Assembly (NCBI GenBank): GCA_013399305.1
Contig: VXAI01000067.1
Span: 1 to 64,000 of the forward strand
Direction of reading: 5' to 3'
Length of the DNA: 64,000 nucleotides
Source: Rostratula benghalensis
Taxonomy: Eukaryota > Chordata > Aves > Charadriiformes > Rostratulidae
Positions within the stretch are counted from its first letter, which is position 1. Each line of letters begins with the position of its first letter. The notes beneath the pieces are model-generated. The model had not been told where the DNA came from. It did not search any database and worked only from the letters and a program-made list of their open reading frames with translations. Shown here in pieces: positions 1-17,347 of this stretch. Both the position numbers and the translations under genes were made by a program.

Positions 1-86
1 GTCATTTTTCAGTTCCCTACTCTTCAGTGGGAGGTTTTTTTTTTCCTAGTTGACTGGAAAAAAGACAATGCACCCATCACAATTAG

Positions 87-5398
<5,312 letters not shown>

Positions 5399-5988
5399 TT
5401 TTACATGCTCGTGTTGAATGTGCCAGTGTATCAGTGGACTTCAGCTCACTATTGGCGACAGTTAAAAAATTATGTGAAATTATGAATGTGTGAAAACAAA
5501 ACTAACTTGTTTGAGAGGTACCAGAAAGGCTATTTTGTCTGCATTGTTACTGGCAGAAAGTAATTTAACTTTTCCTCTTACCGAAACGTCAAGTGGGTTA
5601 AGTACTCTATGTATTGAAAAGATTGTTCTAAATAGCAACTTGCAATTAATTGCTTTGTCTTTCCCCCCCTTTGTTTCTCATGTATTAAAATTCATTTTTG
5701 AACTGGAAAATCCTTACTCATTATGAACTTCTTGAGTATGTTTTCCCGAACCTGTCCCAAAAAGCCAGTAAAGTTGCTGCTGTAGTCCCAGTTTACTCAT
5801 CTTTGCAATGTGACCTCACACTGACCCTACGGATACGAATTGCTACTATATTGTTTTGAAGTACAGCGGCAAAGCTGGATTCATATTGCTCTGTCTTGAC
5901 TTTTTGGATGAACTGTGGAGAAATAATGGACTTAGCACTGCAGACAGCATCTGCGGTGGCACTGAAGAGGTACTAAGTCAAATGCAGC

Positions 5989-5994
5989 AATAAA
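5989..5994 (+). promoter_or_regulatory. BTBD1: Candidate proximal BTBD1 polyA signal
   Basis: AATAAA in the 3' UTR, about 590 bases after the stop codon. Confidence 0.5.
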
Positions 5995-6164
5995 TGGATC
6001 TTTTCAGAATCTCTCTCGATTCAGAAGGGCTGTTTTGGATCACAGAGCTGGTTATGGAAATAGCCACTGTATATACATATGTGCCTATAAGAAAATGTAT
6101 AATGAGGATACAAGCGTTGTAATGATGTTATTTTACCATTGCACATTCTAATACTAAAAAAAAA

Positions 6165-6170
6165 AATAAA
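6165..6170 (+). promoter_or_regulatory. BTBD1: Candidate distal BTBD1 polyA signal
   Basis: AATAAA embedded in an A-rich run. The A-rich context makes a chance match more likely than at 5,989. Confidence 0.4.
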
Positions 6171-6348
6171 AATAGTATGAATTAAGGATTATTTTGTGCA
6201 ACTAGTTTCACAGATTGCATACAATAATGTGATGCCATGATGTATGTATATAGCATTCGCTGTCTTGCTCTGTGTAGGCTGTAGTAGTAGAACGTCTCCG
6301 TGTACAAACTCCTGTATGTTAACGTCATCATTTGAGAACGCGGAAGAA

Positions 6349-6371
6349 GAAAAAAAAAAAAAAAAAAAAAA
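6349..6371 (+). repeat. A-rich homopolymer run between BTBD1 and C15orf40
   Basis: A long A run follows gaagaag immediately upstream of the C15orf40 CpG island. It is a simple repeat; an old retroposon tail is possible, but no body is recognisable. Confidence 0.8.
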
Positions 6372-6595
6372 CACCAAAAACTTAACAACTCCATTTTCGT
6401 CTCTCTTTCCTAATTTCTCTTTAAACGGCCACGCCGGGTGTCGGGTCTCCTTCCCCCTCCCGCCGCGGGCAGCGCTGCTCCCACGGGCGGGAGGGGCCGG
6501 TCCCGCGGGGGGCCCCGCACCGCGCAGGAGCGGGGCGGGCTGAGCCGGCGTTGCCGGAACGGCGCCCGGCGCCGTGCTGGAGCCGTGCTAGGGCT

Positions 6596-6670
6596 ATGCT
6601 GGCCCTCGCCGGCCTCCGTAGGCCGCTGGCGGCGCCGGTGCGGGGCGGTGGCGGGGCCATGCCCCGAAAG
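6596..6670 (+). CDS. C15orf40: C15orf40 exon 1
   Basis: Starts at the first in-frame ATG of the CpG-island exon and ends CCCCGAAAG before donor gtgcgg. It has 25 codons, phase 0 end. The alternative start is Met22 at 6659. Confidence 0.85.
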
Positions 6671-9600
6671 GTGCGGGGGGCGGGGAGGCCGCGGGGGGCT
6701 GGGGATGCCCGTTCCCCTCTCTGATCGCGCCCTTTCCCCTCTCTGATCGCGCCCGTTCCTCTGTTTCAGGGAAAAGGAGCCGGCAAGGGCCCCGCGGGAC
6801 CGGACGCCGCCGCGGGACCGGTGGCTGCGGGCGAGGGATGCGTGAGGGTAGCGGTTCGCGCCAAGCCCGGCGCCCGCTGCAGCGCCGTCACAGGTGGGTC
6901 TGTCGCCACGGCCCTTCGGTGGGGGCTGTCGGGAGCTCCGGGAATAACGGGGACGGAGCGGAAAGGTGGTCTTTCTGAACGGTGCGACAGCTCGTGCCAG
7001 ACCCCTAAGCTGTAGGAAAGAAAACGCTCAAAAAACGCGGGAAAGGTGTAATTTCATACTGTCATTAAAAGAAGGCGGGAGTAGCCGCGGGTGGCGGCAG
7101 GGGGTGCAGCGAGCACGGCTGTGTCCCTCCGGACTGGCCACTGGGAAAGGAGTTTGTCCCAAGAGAGTCTGGGGTTTGGCTGGAACCATAAAAGCCTGCT
7201 CTAACAAAACGCGTTCTCCCTCCGCAAATCCGGCCTTGCTTGTGTCCAAACTGGAAAAGCTTTTTATGGCCATCCCTGCGTGAGGTCAGGAGAGTGTCCA
7301 GGCTCAATTGGCAGCAGAAGGAAATTGCTGATGATGGCACAGCTCTCTGGGCAGACTTATTTATCCTGGGTTGTTGGGTTTGGGGTTTTTTTGGTGGGGG
7401 TACCTGATTCGTGTTATCCCCGATGCTGAGCTGGAGCGGGCCTGCACCAGGGCGGGCAGCGCAGAGGGGCTTGGAGCAGGGCCCCGGAGCTGTCAGCACA
7501 GGTGACTCCTGACCACGCAGGTCTGAAGGCTTCAGTGCTCTCATTGTACTGGGAGATTTATCTGTGTTTGTGCTGGCTAGCAGCTTTAACTTAAGGGAAT
7601 TTACTGTAACTAAAAAACTTAAGGGAATTTATTGGTATGTAAAGACGTTGTGACCTGCTAATCTGTAAGTTTATTTGGCTATAAATTAAAAGGCTCTTGA
7701 AAGCATAAACATTTTTAGGAGAGAGTAACTGGATGTCCTGAATATTTTGAACATAAAATCCTTAAATTGTTTGTTACAGATGTGACAGCTGAGGCAGTGG
7801 GTGTAGCTATTGCTGCACCTCCGACAGAAGGGGAGGCAAATGCTGAGCTGTGTCGCTACCTCTCTAAGGTGCTAGAAGTGAAGAAGAGTGAAGTTATTTT
7901 AGAGAAGGTATTTCATTTTTTTCTTTTCAGTCTTGCCCTACTGCAATTTAAATTCGAGATTTTGAAACTTCCTCACTGAGTAAAGTGAGGTACTCTGAAA
8001 GTTCAGTCCAAAATACATGTTAAAGGTGTTTAGTTGAGTTAGTGGAATGATTCAATGAGAATGAAGTGTAGGAAGAAGCACAGCTGACCTTGAGTTCTTT
8101 AATCAGAAGAGTTCTCATCATAATGTATTTTCAAAATTTATGTGGTTCATGTTTTCTGGTTCTTTAAAATTTCTTGTTTTCATGACAAATACAATTCACA
8201 AAATTTGTGCTTTGCAAAGCATGTGCATTTTATTAATAACTTTTAATTATTTTTTTTAAGTGCTGTATTTGAGTTACAATTTTCTCACCATTAACTGTCA
8301 CACATAAGCAAGAACTTGGATTATAGATGGGCCTCGAGTTTCTTTGTATTAGAATTTACATGTCTTGACTTTGGTGAGCGGAAACTTTTTGTTTTATTCA
8401 TTGCACTGAATAAATAATTTGTTTTATTAATTCATTGTACTGAAAGTCAATCTTTCTAGCCATGTTCATTTATAGTTTATGAACATAAGAGCACAGTGAA
8501 GTTGTAGTTGCAGAATTCTGTTAAAAGGTAGCAGTAGATGGCAACGTGCTCAATGAATTGAGCGCTGTGCTGCTGAAAGGTAGAGATGTCAAGATTTGAG
8601 TCTTGTTTTTCCTGAATGATGGGCAAACTGCTTCGTTTATTTATCGACATTTTACAGATAACATTCTTTTCCTACCTCAAAGGTTTAACTGCATTATTCT
8701 TTTAAGTGCTAAACAGAGTTGAAGATAAAAGGGGCCAGTATCCTCTGACTCAGTTGTTCTGACCTAGGGTGTCCAAATAATTACATGCTGGTGTTTGTTT
8801 TTCACAAGCTCCTGCTCTTGGTGAAGCATTGTGGCAAAGTCTGCATTTTACCTGTGCCTTAGATTGTTCCATCCTGGTAGCTAGTTACAAACAGCAAGTG
8901 ATTTTTGGTACTGGTTGCTCTCTTCTGTGCTACTTGCTTTATAATAAGTGTTAACATTAACAAAACCAATCCAAATCAGGAAATTGGTGGGAAATGATCC
9001 AGTATAAAATTGAGAGTACCAGATTTCTGTGAAGGGCTTTGATTTTTCATCATCAGCAGTCTAGACTGCTTCAAATAGTTTTTGAATTTTAACTTTTATG
9101 CTGTATTTCTGCATAGTAGAGTTAAGGACTTTTTCCTTCTTTAGGATGTCCCTTATGGGCTTTTCAGACTTTTTGCCAGGCTACAGGTTAACAAGCAACT
9201 TGTTTCTCATGATTTACTGAACACTAGCAAAGTGGTGTCTTCAGGAAATATGAAATGAGGTTGCCAGGTCCTATGTAAAATAGCCTTTTTTTTTCAGTAA
9301 TACAAAACCAGGTCAATAGTATTTCAAATAATTGCTGTATGGATGTGTCTTATAGGTTATATACGATATGATTTCTGCTCATTTAGTTGATTTTATCAAC
9401 CTGAGAACTCAGCTTAAGAGTAACTAATACTATGTGTGAGAAAGACCTGAAAGTACACAGTTACCAAATAATCACACACATACATGTTCACACCCACTTT
9501 TGAAAAACTGAAGATGGAAATTAGTTGGAGTCTTGCTTCTAGATGATAAAAGTGAATTATGGAACTTACCACTTCTTGCTTCTCCTTCTAGCCTATAGAA

Positions 9601-9954
9601 AGAGCATCAATTCAGGGCATGCTCTGGGAGCTGTTTCCAATTTTAAAAGAAGAGTAGATAAGATACCATTTTCCACTGTTCAAATAACTAGAAAGGACAT
9701 TGACAAACTGCCTGGTACTGCTGTTAATTCTCCACACCCACACTTTTAGAGTTATTTTTAAAGTACCTGGTACGTTGGCATTACAGTGAGATTTTTTTTG
9801 AATGTGTTTTTGGCGGTGGTTCTCTGAAAGGTGTTTATTTTTGTGTGTGTGTCTAAACCAGGGTGGTAAATCGCGTGAAAAAGTGGTGAAGATTTTGGTA
9901 TCAATGACACCAGATGAGATTTTAGAAAAACTGAAAAAAGAAGCTTCCAGTTGA
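6596..9954 (+). CDS. C15orf40: C15orf40 homologue, UPF0235 (DUF167/YggU-like) protein, complete
   Basis: Coding exons are 6596-6670, 6770-6893, 7780-7907 and 9862-9954, joined in phase to 139 residues plus TGA. Residues about 1-25 are Arg/Ala-rich ([19 protein letters not shown]), which could be a mitochondrial presequence; a second in-frame ATG at 6659 (GCCATGC context, MPRKGKGAGKG) corresponds to the short human form starting MPKK. The UPF0235 fold region begins near [18 protein letters not shown] and contains the signature [19 protein letters not shown], followed by [12 protein letters not shown] and the [14 protein letters not shown] tail. The biochemical function of the family is not established; bacterial YggU relatives are small single-domain proteins. 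The gene lies in tandem behind BTBD1. No defects are seen. Confidence 0.93.
6710..6763 (+). repeat. 22-bp tandem repeat, about 2.5 copies, at an intron 1 acceptor
   Basis: Units at 6710-6731 and 6732-6753 share ttcccctctctgatcgcgcc, and a partial third unit runs into the ctgtttcag acceptor of exon 2. The pyrimidine-rich unit therefore forms part of the polypyrimidine tract. Confidence 0.85.
6770..6893 (+). CDS. C15orf40: C15orf40 exon 2
   Basis: The acceptor is ctctgtttcag and the donor gtgggt. It encodes [10 protein letters not shown] through [18 protein letters not shown], and leaves one base (G) that completes Asp with exon 3. Confidence 0.9.
6894..7779 (+). other. C15orf40: C15orf40 intron 2
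   Basis: GC-rich at its 5' end (tail of the CpG island), AT-rich later. It contains a short direct duplication around 7592-7630 (two copies of acttaagggaatttattg/actg-like sequence). I see no gene in it. Confidence 0.8.
7780..7907 (+). CDS. C15orf40: C15orf40 exon 3 (UPF0235 signature)
   Basis: The acceptor is ttgttacag and the donor gtattt. It encodes [19 protein letters not shown], then [19 protein letters not shown] and VILEK. This is the most conserved block of the family. Confidence 0.95.
7908..9861 (+). other. C15orf40: C15orf40 intron 3
   Basis: About 1.95 kb of AT-rich intron with a short TG run just before the acceptor gtctaaaccag. I see no convincing repeat or RNA gene in it. Confidence 0.8.
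9862..9954 (+). CDS. C15orf40: C15orf40 exon 4 (terminal coding exon)
   Basis: 30 codons plus [22 protein letters not shown] then [11 protein letters not shown]. The SREKVVK and [10 protein letters not shown] blocks match the human protein as I remember it. Confidence 0.93.
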   Translation, partial: GGKSREKVVKILVSMTPDEILEKLKKEASS

Positions 9955-10091
9955 CCTAAACCAAGAGTGGGAAATGGAACAATGCATCTTGGTAAATGTA
10001 CTGATATTCTTTTTTCTGTAAATCTGGTCCTGTTGAGAACTTGAGTAACGACTAGGGAAAGAAACAACTTCTTCCCCTCCACCCTGCCTTG

Positions 10092-10529
10092 TTAATATAG
10101 CTGTTGTATAGTTGAAGTTTTTCTCTGGGTCTGGTAAGAAAAACTTGTCATTCCTGAGGCTCTGTATCTGCTGCTGTCACTAAAGACTTTTTTCCCCTTT
10201 GGAGAGTTTCTCGTTGGTAAGATTTGTCTTCTTTCCGGGTCTCTAAACAAGTGGTTTAAAAGATCTTGTTTCTTAATGGAACAAACTTTGATTAAGAAAG
10301 TGACAGGCTTCAGCGTGAAAGGTGGTGCAGAAGGATGAGTCTGTCTGGAGGGTGAAGACCCTAGAAGAATGTTCTCTTCAATATCTAGCAGCAGGTACTG
10401 GGTGCGGTATTGCACTGGGTGCATATGTTTACGTCTGAAGTAAACATATTTGAAAGCAATGTAGAGTAGTTGGTCACAAAGGCAAGCTAAAAGGAGAATC
10501 ACCTGAACAACTGAAACAATACCAGACAT
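10092..10529 (-). other. Uncharacterised 145-codon ORF antisense to the C15orf40 3' UTR
   Basis: Single open frame from ATG at 10529 to a stop at 10092-10094. The predicted product has a hydrophobic stretch near its N-terminus (VVQVILLLACLCDQLLYIAF) followed by the basic cluster YFRRKH, which fits a membrane anchor with a cytoplasmic tail. It could also be a terminal exon, because the sequence ATTGTTTCAG supplies an acceptor just inside the ORF at 10511-10512. I do not recognise the product. Frames of 140-180 codons also occur by chance elsewhere in this window, so coding status is doubtful. Confidence 0.2.
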
Positions 10530-10664
10530 TTGCAGTATGAAAAACTGACCCAGAACCTAGTAATTGCATACACAGTGTCACTTTGTGTGTAATTAGTTTC
10601 CTGAGAAGTAGAGATAAAATCGTGTATCTTTGCCAAATGTATGTCAGATGTAATGACTGTTTTT

Positions 10665-10670
10665 AATAAA
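10665..10670 (+). promoter_or_regulatory. C15orf40: C15orf40 polyA signal
   Basis: AATAAA followed by aggggc, about 710 bases after the stop. It is the only canonical hexamer I found in the 3' UTR. Confidence 0.65.
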
Positions 10671-12586
10671 AGGGGCAAAAAATATAATCAAACTTTGTTT
10701 TGTGTTTATATTTTTAACAAAAAAAAAGGCTTTCTAGAAGTCACTTATTAGACTGTTATTTTTAAACAGGGCTTTTTTGCTTTTTTGCCATCTTTCCTTG
10801 GTTTAAAAATGAGTAATATTCCAAGCCATGGAGAACCAAGCGGAATCACGTGTAGAACAGAACAAGAAGTCTGAAACAAATTGGGCAGCTCTGGTCTCAG
10901 GGCTAATGTGAGGAAGGCTTAACTTCTCTCCTTATCGTGCTTCAGTGGTCAGAGCAAGATTTAAGGAGTATTTCACAAAAATCACATGATATTGTCTATG
11001 GTACAAGTCTGCTTTTTCACCTGCATTACTGCTGATGTCTGACATTATCTCTACTATGGTTGTCATATTTTAAAAAACATATATATAAATGCAATGCCTA
11101 AAGGGATAAAGAAAAACTGTTCTGAAGGTTCGCTTAAGGTGTGTCATACCTCCTCCTGGAAAACAGTGTTATCAATGCACAAGTTACAGCTAAATTTATT
11201 TACCAGCTTCATGCAGTGCAGGCTTCATACCTCAGAATTTAGATTTTCATGGACAAAAATCTTTTGCTTTGGGAAATTCTTTCTGCTTCCTGTTATCCTA
11301 AATAATGCAACGGTTGTTTTTAGAGTTAGAGAACTGGTGCTTGTCAAAATGACAGCTCCTTCACACTGACTCATTTTAAAGATGTTATGAAAAATGTTAC
11401 TTTCTTGTTTGGACAGTCTGTGGAGAACTAAGTCTAAATCATGAATGCTGTTTGCTTAATGGTTTGCATCTGGGCTCCTTAGTTTCTCAGGCTTTTGGTC
11501 AGTGTTGGGTTGCCTCATTTGCCTTTCCTTGCTTATCTTTTTCAGTGTGGACAGGCTGGTTTGGTTTTACTGTTCAGTCAGCTTTGGTTCACAGCTCCTT
11601 GCTGTTTCACCTCCTCTTGCCCAGCAGAGGGGTACCATGCCTTGCAGAAAAATTAAGACAAAGCGAGCCAAAACTAAGTGTTTATGGATAGGGGTTTTTT
11701 TTCTTATTTCCTAAACTTCTTTTTATTGTGAGTAGAAAACAGCAATCCAGAGACTAAGGAATTCTGCATTTATAAGTTTTATTCTGAATTGGATGCTGCA
11801 ACAGCCGTTATAAAGATTGTGTGTGTCATATACTGTGTTGTGCTTTCCTGTGACTTCAGACCCAGACTGAGGGAGGATCTGGGTAGACAGGTACAGTCTG
11901 TGATATACATTGGTCTTCAACAATGGTTATCTTCAACAAAAGCCAATTTAGTCTTTCAGTTGCTTGTCTGTCTAGTCAAGATGTTCTGCCTAGCCTTTGC
12001 TAGCTTCTGCTTCAGAGATTTCACCTCTACTAAACACCTTTATTTTCTACAATCGAACTTTGAAAGTAGGGTATGGTTTCATTGTAGCCCTCTAATTAAG
12101 GATATTTAAGTGTACTCCCTGAAGTTGGCCTCTTTGCTCTTTTACTTTCAATCCACTCCATTTATCATCTGCAGGGCCTTCCTATCTCTCCTTTTAGTCC
12201 CAAGTGTTTATAAATCCCCATTTCTTCAGGTATCATCAGTCTAAATAATCCTGTATAATTGACAACTTTGTCGGTAAGTGGCAGTGGCAATTTACCAGAA
12301 AGTACAGTTTAATATCTTCATTCTTTCAGCCTCCAGGAAGACAGATAACACCTGATCTTTCTGCTCCTTACTTAATGTCTCACTTTGTGTTTCTCCTCTC
12401 ATAGTGTTTATTTGCATATGTACACCTTGAACCACCTGAATCCTTTTTTAATATTATTATTTCAACCTGCTATATTCCCCTCTTAATGTTTTTTAAAAGT
12501 CTTTGCCTCGGGAGGATGATTCATTGCCATATTAGCTGTTATAAACGTGGGCTCCCCTGTCTCCTTCTGGGAACACAGTGCTTTAC

Positions 12587-12818
12587 CTGCACGTAAAGCA
12601 TATCTTGGTTATTATTCTCTAGGAAGGCTTGGAGCACTTGGGGCAAAGTGTAACCACGGCATGATAAATAGCCAAAAAGCTGCTGAAGAAATGAAATATT
12701 TCCCTGAAAGGAGGAGTCTGATACTTCTCTAAGGTACTGGGCATTCATTTCTTCCTGGTCCCTTATGTATTAGCTTTTCAAGTAATTCTTGGCGAGCCGT
12801 GATGAGTTTTGGTTTCAT
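12587..12818 (-). pseudogene. Exon-like minus-strand segment with a frameshift (possible gene relic)
   Basis: On the minus strand, an acceptor-like ATATTTACAG precedes a reading MKPKLITARQELLEKLI. After a one-base frame change an open stretch continues as RDQEEMNAQYLREVSDSSF, then QQLFGYLSCRGYTLPQVLQ and AFLENNNQDMLYVQ, ending at a good donor CAG|GTAAAG. The last part has the spacing of a small helical module (UBA-like by eye only). If coding, the segment is broken as read here, so I call it a possible relic. The family is not identified. Confidence 0.25.
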
Positions 12819-15800
12819 CTGTAAATATTGCATTTGTTTTTGCCTTGTTGCAAGAACTGTGGAAGTTAGAGTACTGAAGTCGTCTACCGTACCATCTTAC
12901 TACAGCCTGAGGCTCAGTTTTTTGGAATGTTGTTTAAATAACATTCTGAGTTTCCAAGTCTGAAGTAAGGCAAGTGGAAGGGAAAATATATTGAGGATCA
13001 GTTTAGCAGTTGGTCACTATAGAAACATGCTGTAAAGAGAACAGCTACCCATGGACTTAAGGAGAAAATAATGTTGTTCTCAGATAAAGCAGTTGTCTGC
13101 TTTAGAAGAATAAGTGGGGTTACAAAGTGTAATTCTGGGGTGATTGTCATTAAGTTGCCTTTTTTTCTGAAATTTGTTACCTGTGCAGTGCAGATGGGGA
13201 AGGCGGCGGCATGTTGTTCCTTTGGCCAGCTTTCATTGCTGTAGTGTTTTGCAAACCAGGATGTACTGAGACATAATTTATAAAGAATTTCAGAGCTTTC
13301 AATATGTGTTCTGACATACTTGGTGCCCAGCTGTCTGACAGAGGTGCTAGCAAGTTGAAAACAACCTATTTCTATGGAACTTTTTTTTACTTTCATAACT
13401 TGTCTTAAAATCTACATAGATTTCTGCTTCTTTTCTGGTGTTCAGAAGGTCTGTGGGGTTAAATTTGATAGCAATATCAACACTTGGCCACCTTCAGGCC
13501 AGGGGTTCCTGTGGCCTCTTGCTGCCTTGCACATACAGTTTTGCTGCTGCTGTTTTCAGCTAAGTGCCCTCTGGCAGGACCGGGCTCTCCAGGGTTGTTT
13601 CTGCTCTTTAGTTGTCACATCAGTGTTGTCGCTGATGTTCCTTACACGCTCCTGCATTTCTTTTTCTGTTTCTTGGGCCCAACAGCACCTTGAGCTGTGT
13701 TCATTGTGGAAGGGGAAAAAAAGACCTTGGGATAGAGCCTTTGTAAGCAGAGGGCAAACCTGTCCCTCCCCAGGAGCCCAGTAGCAGCTCTGTGGAGCCT
13801 CCTGGCATTTGCCCTTTAATAAAATGTCTCCTTTTGTCTTCACTAAATCTGACAGGAATCAGCTAGCACATATGTGAGGTCATGGTCCCATGCTGAGGAA
13901 AGATTGCTATTACCTACCAGGATGCACTTCTGAAAAAAACAATTTTCTTTGTTTTCTTATCTGCCTTTTTACAATGGAAGTGCAATCTGTTACTTATAAG
14001 CCTGATCGGTTTATGGTTTTGGGAGGGATTTTTTTTCTTTTTGTTTGAAAAACCTGATTAAGCTCATCACTGATACAAATGCTAATACATAGAGGGGACC
14101 AGCCGGGCAAATTGCACTTGGCTAATTTTACATAATGAGGGTATCTGATTCTGCTCAGTCGCTTCCTTTCTGAGTTCAGGTTCAGCTACTAGGGCAGACC
14201 CAGGAGCATTTTGTTAAATATTTTTAAAAGAAGATCAGCTTGTAGTGGTGTTCTCAAACTGTATGACTTCTGTTTGCTGTGATTACTGTCACATAACAGC
14301 TAGAATGAAGTTTTTTCTTTATTTAATACAGCACCAGGCAATTTTCTGGCAAAAGTTAAATGTGAAATTAGAGCATCTGAAAACACTAATTTGACAATAG
14401 CTGTCATTGAATTGTGGATGTGTGGCAAGGCCAGTCTTTCAGTAGCCAAACGCCTTTGTGTAAAAGAAGAGAAGGTGTAAAAGCTAATTAAACACAATTT
14501 TCAGTAGTCTGAAAAGTGTATCAATTCTAAAGCTGCAAAAGTAAGTAAAGCGAGCCTGTCAGCAGAGGTGTTGGTATAATGTGTTACACGCTCAAAGAAA
14601 CAAAGACAAAAAGAGCATGTAATACCAGAGCTTGCCATAAGGCTTTCTGCCAGCTTTCTGGAGTTACCATTGCAAATCTGAATTTGAAAGTATTTTTTTC
14701 CTCTGGTCTTGCCGTAAGATAGACCTCCACAAGTAACAGAATCCTTTCCACAACACTGTTCACGTCACAAAGCTGTGAAGAAAAGTTCCACTAAAGCATG
14801 TTTTATGGAAAACTGTGTTTAGCAACCTTTTTTATAGAAGACCTTTCATTTCTCAGCTGCATGTGATTCCTGCTCACTTCAGTGAACCTACTTGGTCTTT
14901 TTACCTGGGTAAGAATGTAGTGAAGTGCTCTAAATTTTACATTTGGACTTACAAACTTAAATAAGCAATTTCTGGTAGTTCATTTTCAGATCTTAGCTAT
15001 TTCCAGGCTGGGTTTTTAGGTTTTGTCCTGCAATTACCCAGTGGAAGTACCTTGATTAGAGTCTCTGAAGAAACAGAACTTGTTTGTTTGATTCCTGGGT
15101 TTGCATACTAGGTGAACTTCTGCAATCCAAAAATAAATAAAGAAAATAAAACATGGTGGGGAAAGGGGGAAAAAATGGGGAATCATTCACATTAATCAAA
15201 GGTTATTTATTGGGCCAGGAATAATTTTGCTTGGCTTGTTGGAAGTATTTGCTGCATGTCATTCTAAGCCATATTGAGGAGGAACGTGCACAGAATAGAG
15301 GGTGTGACAGACTCTAGATATTTTATGGCACCTGCTCTGCTGTTTAGCACTCAAGTCAGAATGGGGAAAAAAACTGTCATGTTTTCAAAGACTGTAAATG
15401 TAGTAATTTGCAACATAACTTTTACAGGTTTTTTTTACTTGCAATATATGAATCTAGGTGGGGGAAAAGGATATTACCTATGGCCCTCTCATTGTGAATC
15501 CTGAGCCCTTAAAACAACAACTGGAAATTTTTCAGGAAAGAAACATTCATTTTCTGCAATGATAGATTCACATAAGGGCCGTTGACGTGTAATACAGAAA
15601 GATGCTGTTGTTATTTAAAGCTGTGTGTGAATACACATTCAGATGGAAAAGTTGTTGAGCTCCTCATAAGTAATTCATCTATTCTGCCTTCTCATCTCAT
15701 TTAAGTAAATTGATTCTACGAAGGCAGTTGCAGTTTGGCAGTATTTTTTCATTTGGGTGGCTGAGCTATTAACCATCACAGCAAGTCAGGGCTAACACTT

Positions 15801-16489
15801 TGTAATTGCTATGAGAGGCTGGCACATGCCCTCGACACCAAGAGTCAGCCAAATGCACCTCCTGGGGTCTTGTCTTTTCTCAGAGCTTCCTCCAAAGGGT
15901 TGTGAAGTCTCCCACAGGTTTCCATTAGGCAAAGTTGGCAGTGCTGGGAGCCCAGCCTCCAGCCTTGGGTAACAGCAAGGAGCTGCTGCCAGAAATGCTC
16001 AGTCGGGTGAGTGGGTACAGTGGAGTTTGCTCTGCAGGGGAAGATAACTGTGGACTGTATTAAAAATTATTTCAAAACATGAGACCCTCTCCTCTATTTC
16101 TGTGTAAGAAATAAAAAAGTGTTAAGGCTCTAATTAGAAGAGAAATTTGAACTCAGAAATATTCATACTCATCATTGCCACCTTTCGTCTCTCAATTACA
16201 GACCTAGCCCCTCTGCTGTATTAATTTCCACTGTTGAAAGACTACAAATACAGAAAGGAGATGACATGTCAAGGTTTAAGTGAAATCACTTGGGAATGGT
16301 AAAATCAGGTCTTCTGATTAACTGACTCATTCAATAGTCCCATATGTAAGAGGGTAAATTGAAGACTTGTTTTCTTTTGCTTTACTGTCTGCAAACAGCA
16401 CTGAGCAGAAGAGCTACCCATCCCTATTTCTTCTGAAATGATGTGCTTTCTCCACAAAGGAGCCTTTGGTCTACTGCTACATGCTGGTT

Positions 16490-16534
16490 CAGTTTTAGAG
16501 GATAAATACAGCCCACAGTTTTAGAGGATAAATA
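16490..16534 (+). repeat. Short direct duplication, 19-bp unit, period 26
   Basis: cagttttagaggataaata occurs at 16490-16508 and again at 16516-16534. Confidence 0.9.
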
Positions 16535-17347
16535 AATCTGTGGCTTCTTAGTTGCAACAAAAAAGTGTGACTGGAGGCAGGTTTGGCAGCAGAGAATAAG
16601 CTATCAAGTCTGCTGTGAATGTTGGATTGGCAGCAGGGGAGAAAGCTCTATTTGAGGATTTTAGGGAAGAACTTATCCTAAACAGTAAGGTTTGAGCCAA
16701 TTCTGCAGGCTAGGACTGCTGATTGTCTTTGTGTCCAGTTTCATGAAGGATGGAATCTTTTCCAACGAAGATGTCAGACTTGTAAAGTAAGAAAATAAGA
16801 GCATGTAAACTAGATATAGCAACCTCTGTGTTTTGTCCACCCCAACATCCCCCTCACCCTCAGTCTTTTCTCTTTGTAATAACCTACAAATTTTCTTTCT
16901 AGATTAGATGCAGGTTCTTGGAGATGCACACTCCTCTGTTCCTTTGGTAGAGCTCCAAGTCTCTTGTTGCCACTGTAATACAAATAATAACAAGAGCATA
17001 ATCAAGGTTGTATTTGTTTTGTGGTTATTCTGAACGCTAGAGACTTACAGTAATTATGATGCCATTAAATAGTAATAGAAAAAGATTTAAAAGTAGATCA
17101 TGAGACTCCTGGAAGGAGATTAAAATATTTTTCAGCTTTCTTTGCTACCCCAGGCATTGCATTTCTCTCTTTTATGGCAAAACACCAACCTAAAATGATT
17201 TCCAGAGTACTGGGGCATATATCAGCCCCTCTGTGTTAGGGGCCAAGAGTGCTATATAGAAGACAGGTTTATGTGGGAGAAACTAAACAGGAGTGAATTC
17301 AGTTTCAAAAACTAGTTTTCTGTAATTTTGGAAGTGCTTTGCATCTG

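Larger units (their letters stand above)
5399..6190 (+). other. BTBD1: BTBD1 3' UTR (approximate end)
   Basis: Non-coding sequence after the BTBD1 stop, holding two AATAAA hexamers (5989-5994 and 6165-6170). The transcript could end near 6,010 or near 6,190; the sequence alone does not decide. Confidence 0.6.
6420..7010 (+). promoter_or_regulatory. CpG-island promoter of the C15orf40 homologue
   Basis: Abrupt change to GC- and CpG-rich sequence spanning exons 1 and 2 of the downstream gene. A CCGGAA ETS-type core lies at 6554-6559, about 40 bases upstream of the first ATG, and several GGGCGG-type boxes are visible. No TATA box is apparent, as is typical of a housekeeping promoter. The transcription start is not resolved. 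Confidence 0.75.
9955..10690 (+). other. C15orf40: C15orf40 3' UTR (approximate end)
   Basis: Runs from the stop codon to just after AATAAA at 10665-10670. On the opposite strand it contains a 145-codon open frame, described separately. Confidence 0.65.

Noticed and set aside
7065..7544. 159-codon minus-strand frame in C15orf40 intron 2
   Set aside because: No recognisable domain; antisense to a well-supported intron at the edge of a CpG island where long chance frames are expected.
9612..10082. 156-codon minus-strand frame antisense to C15orf40 exon 4
   Set aside because: Shadow of the real plus-strand coding exon and low-complexity flanks; no family resemblance.
13556..13843. 95-codon minus-strand frame containing EKEMQERVRNISDNTD, looked at as a further exon of the 10-13 kb relic
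   Set aside because: No clear splice sites in a compatible phase; kept out of the proposed gene model.
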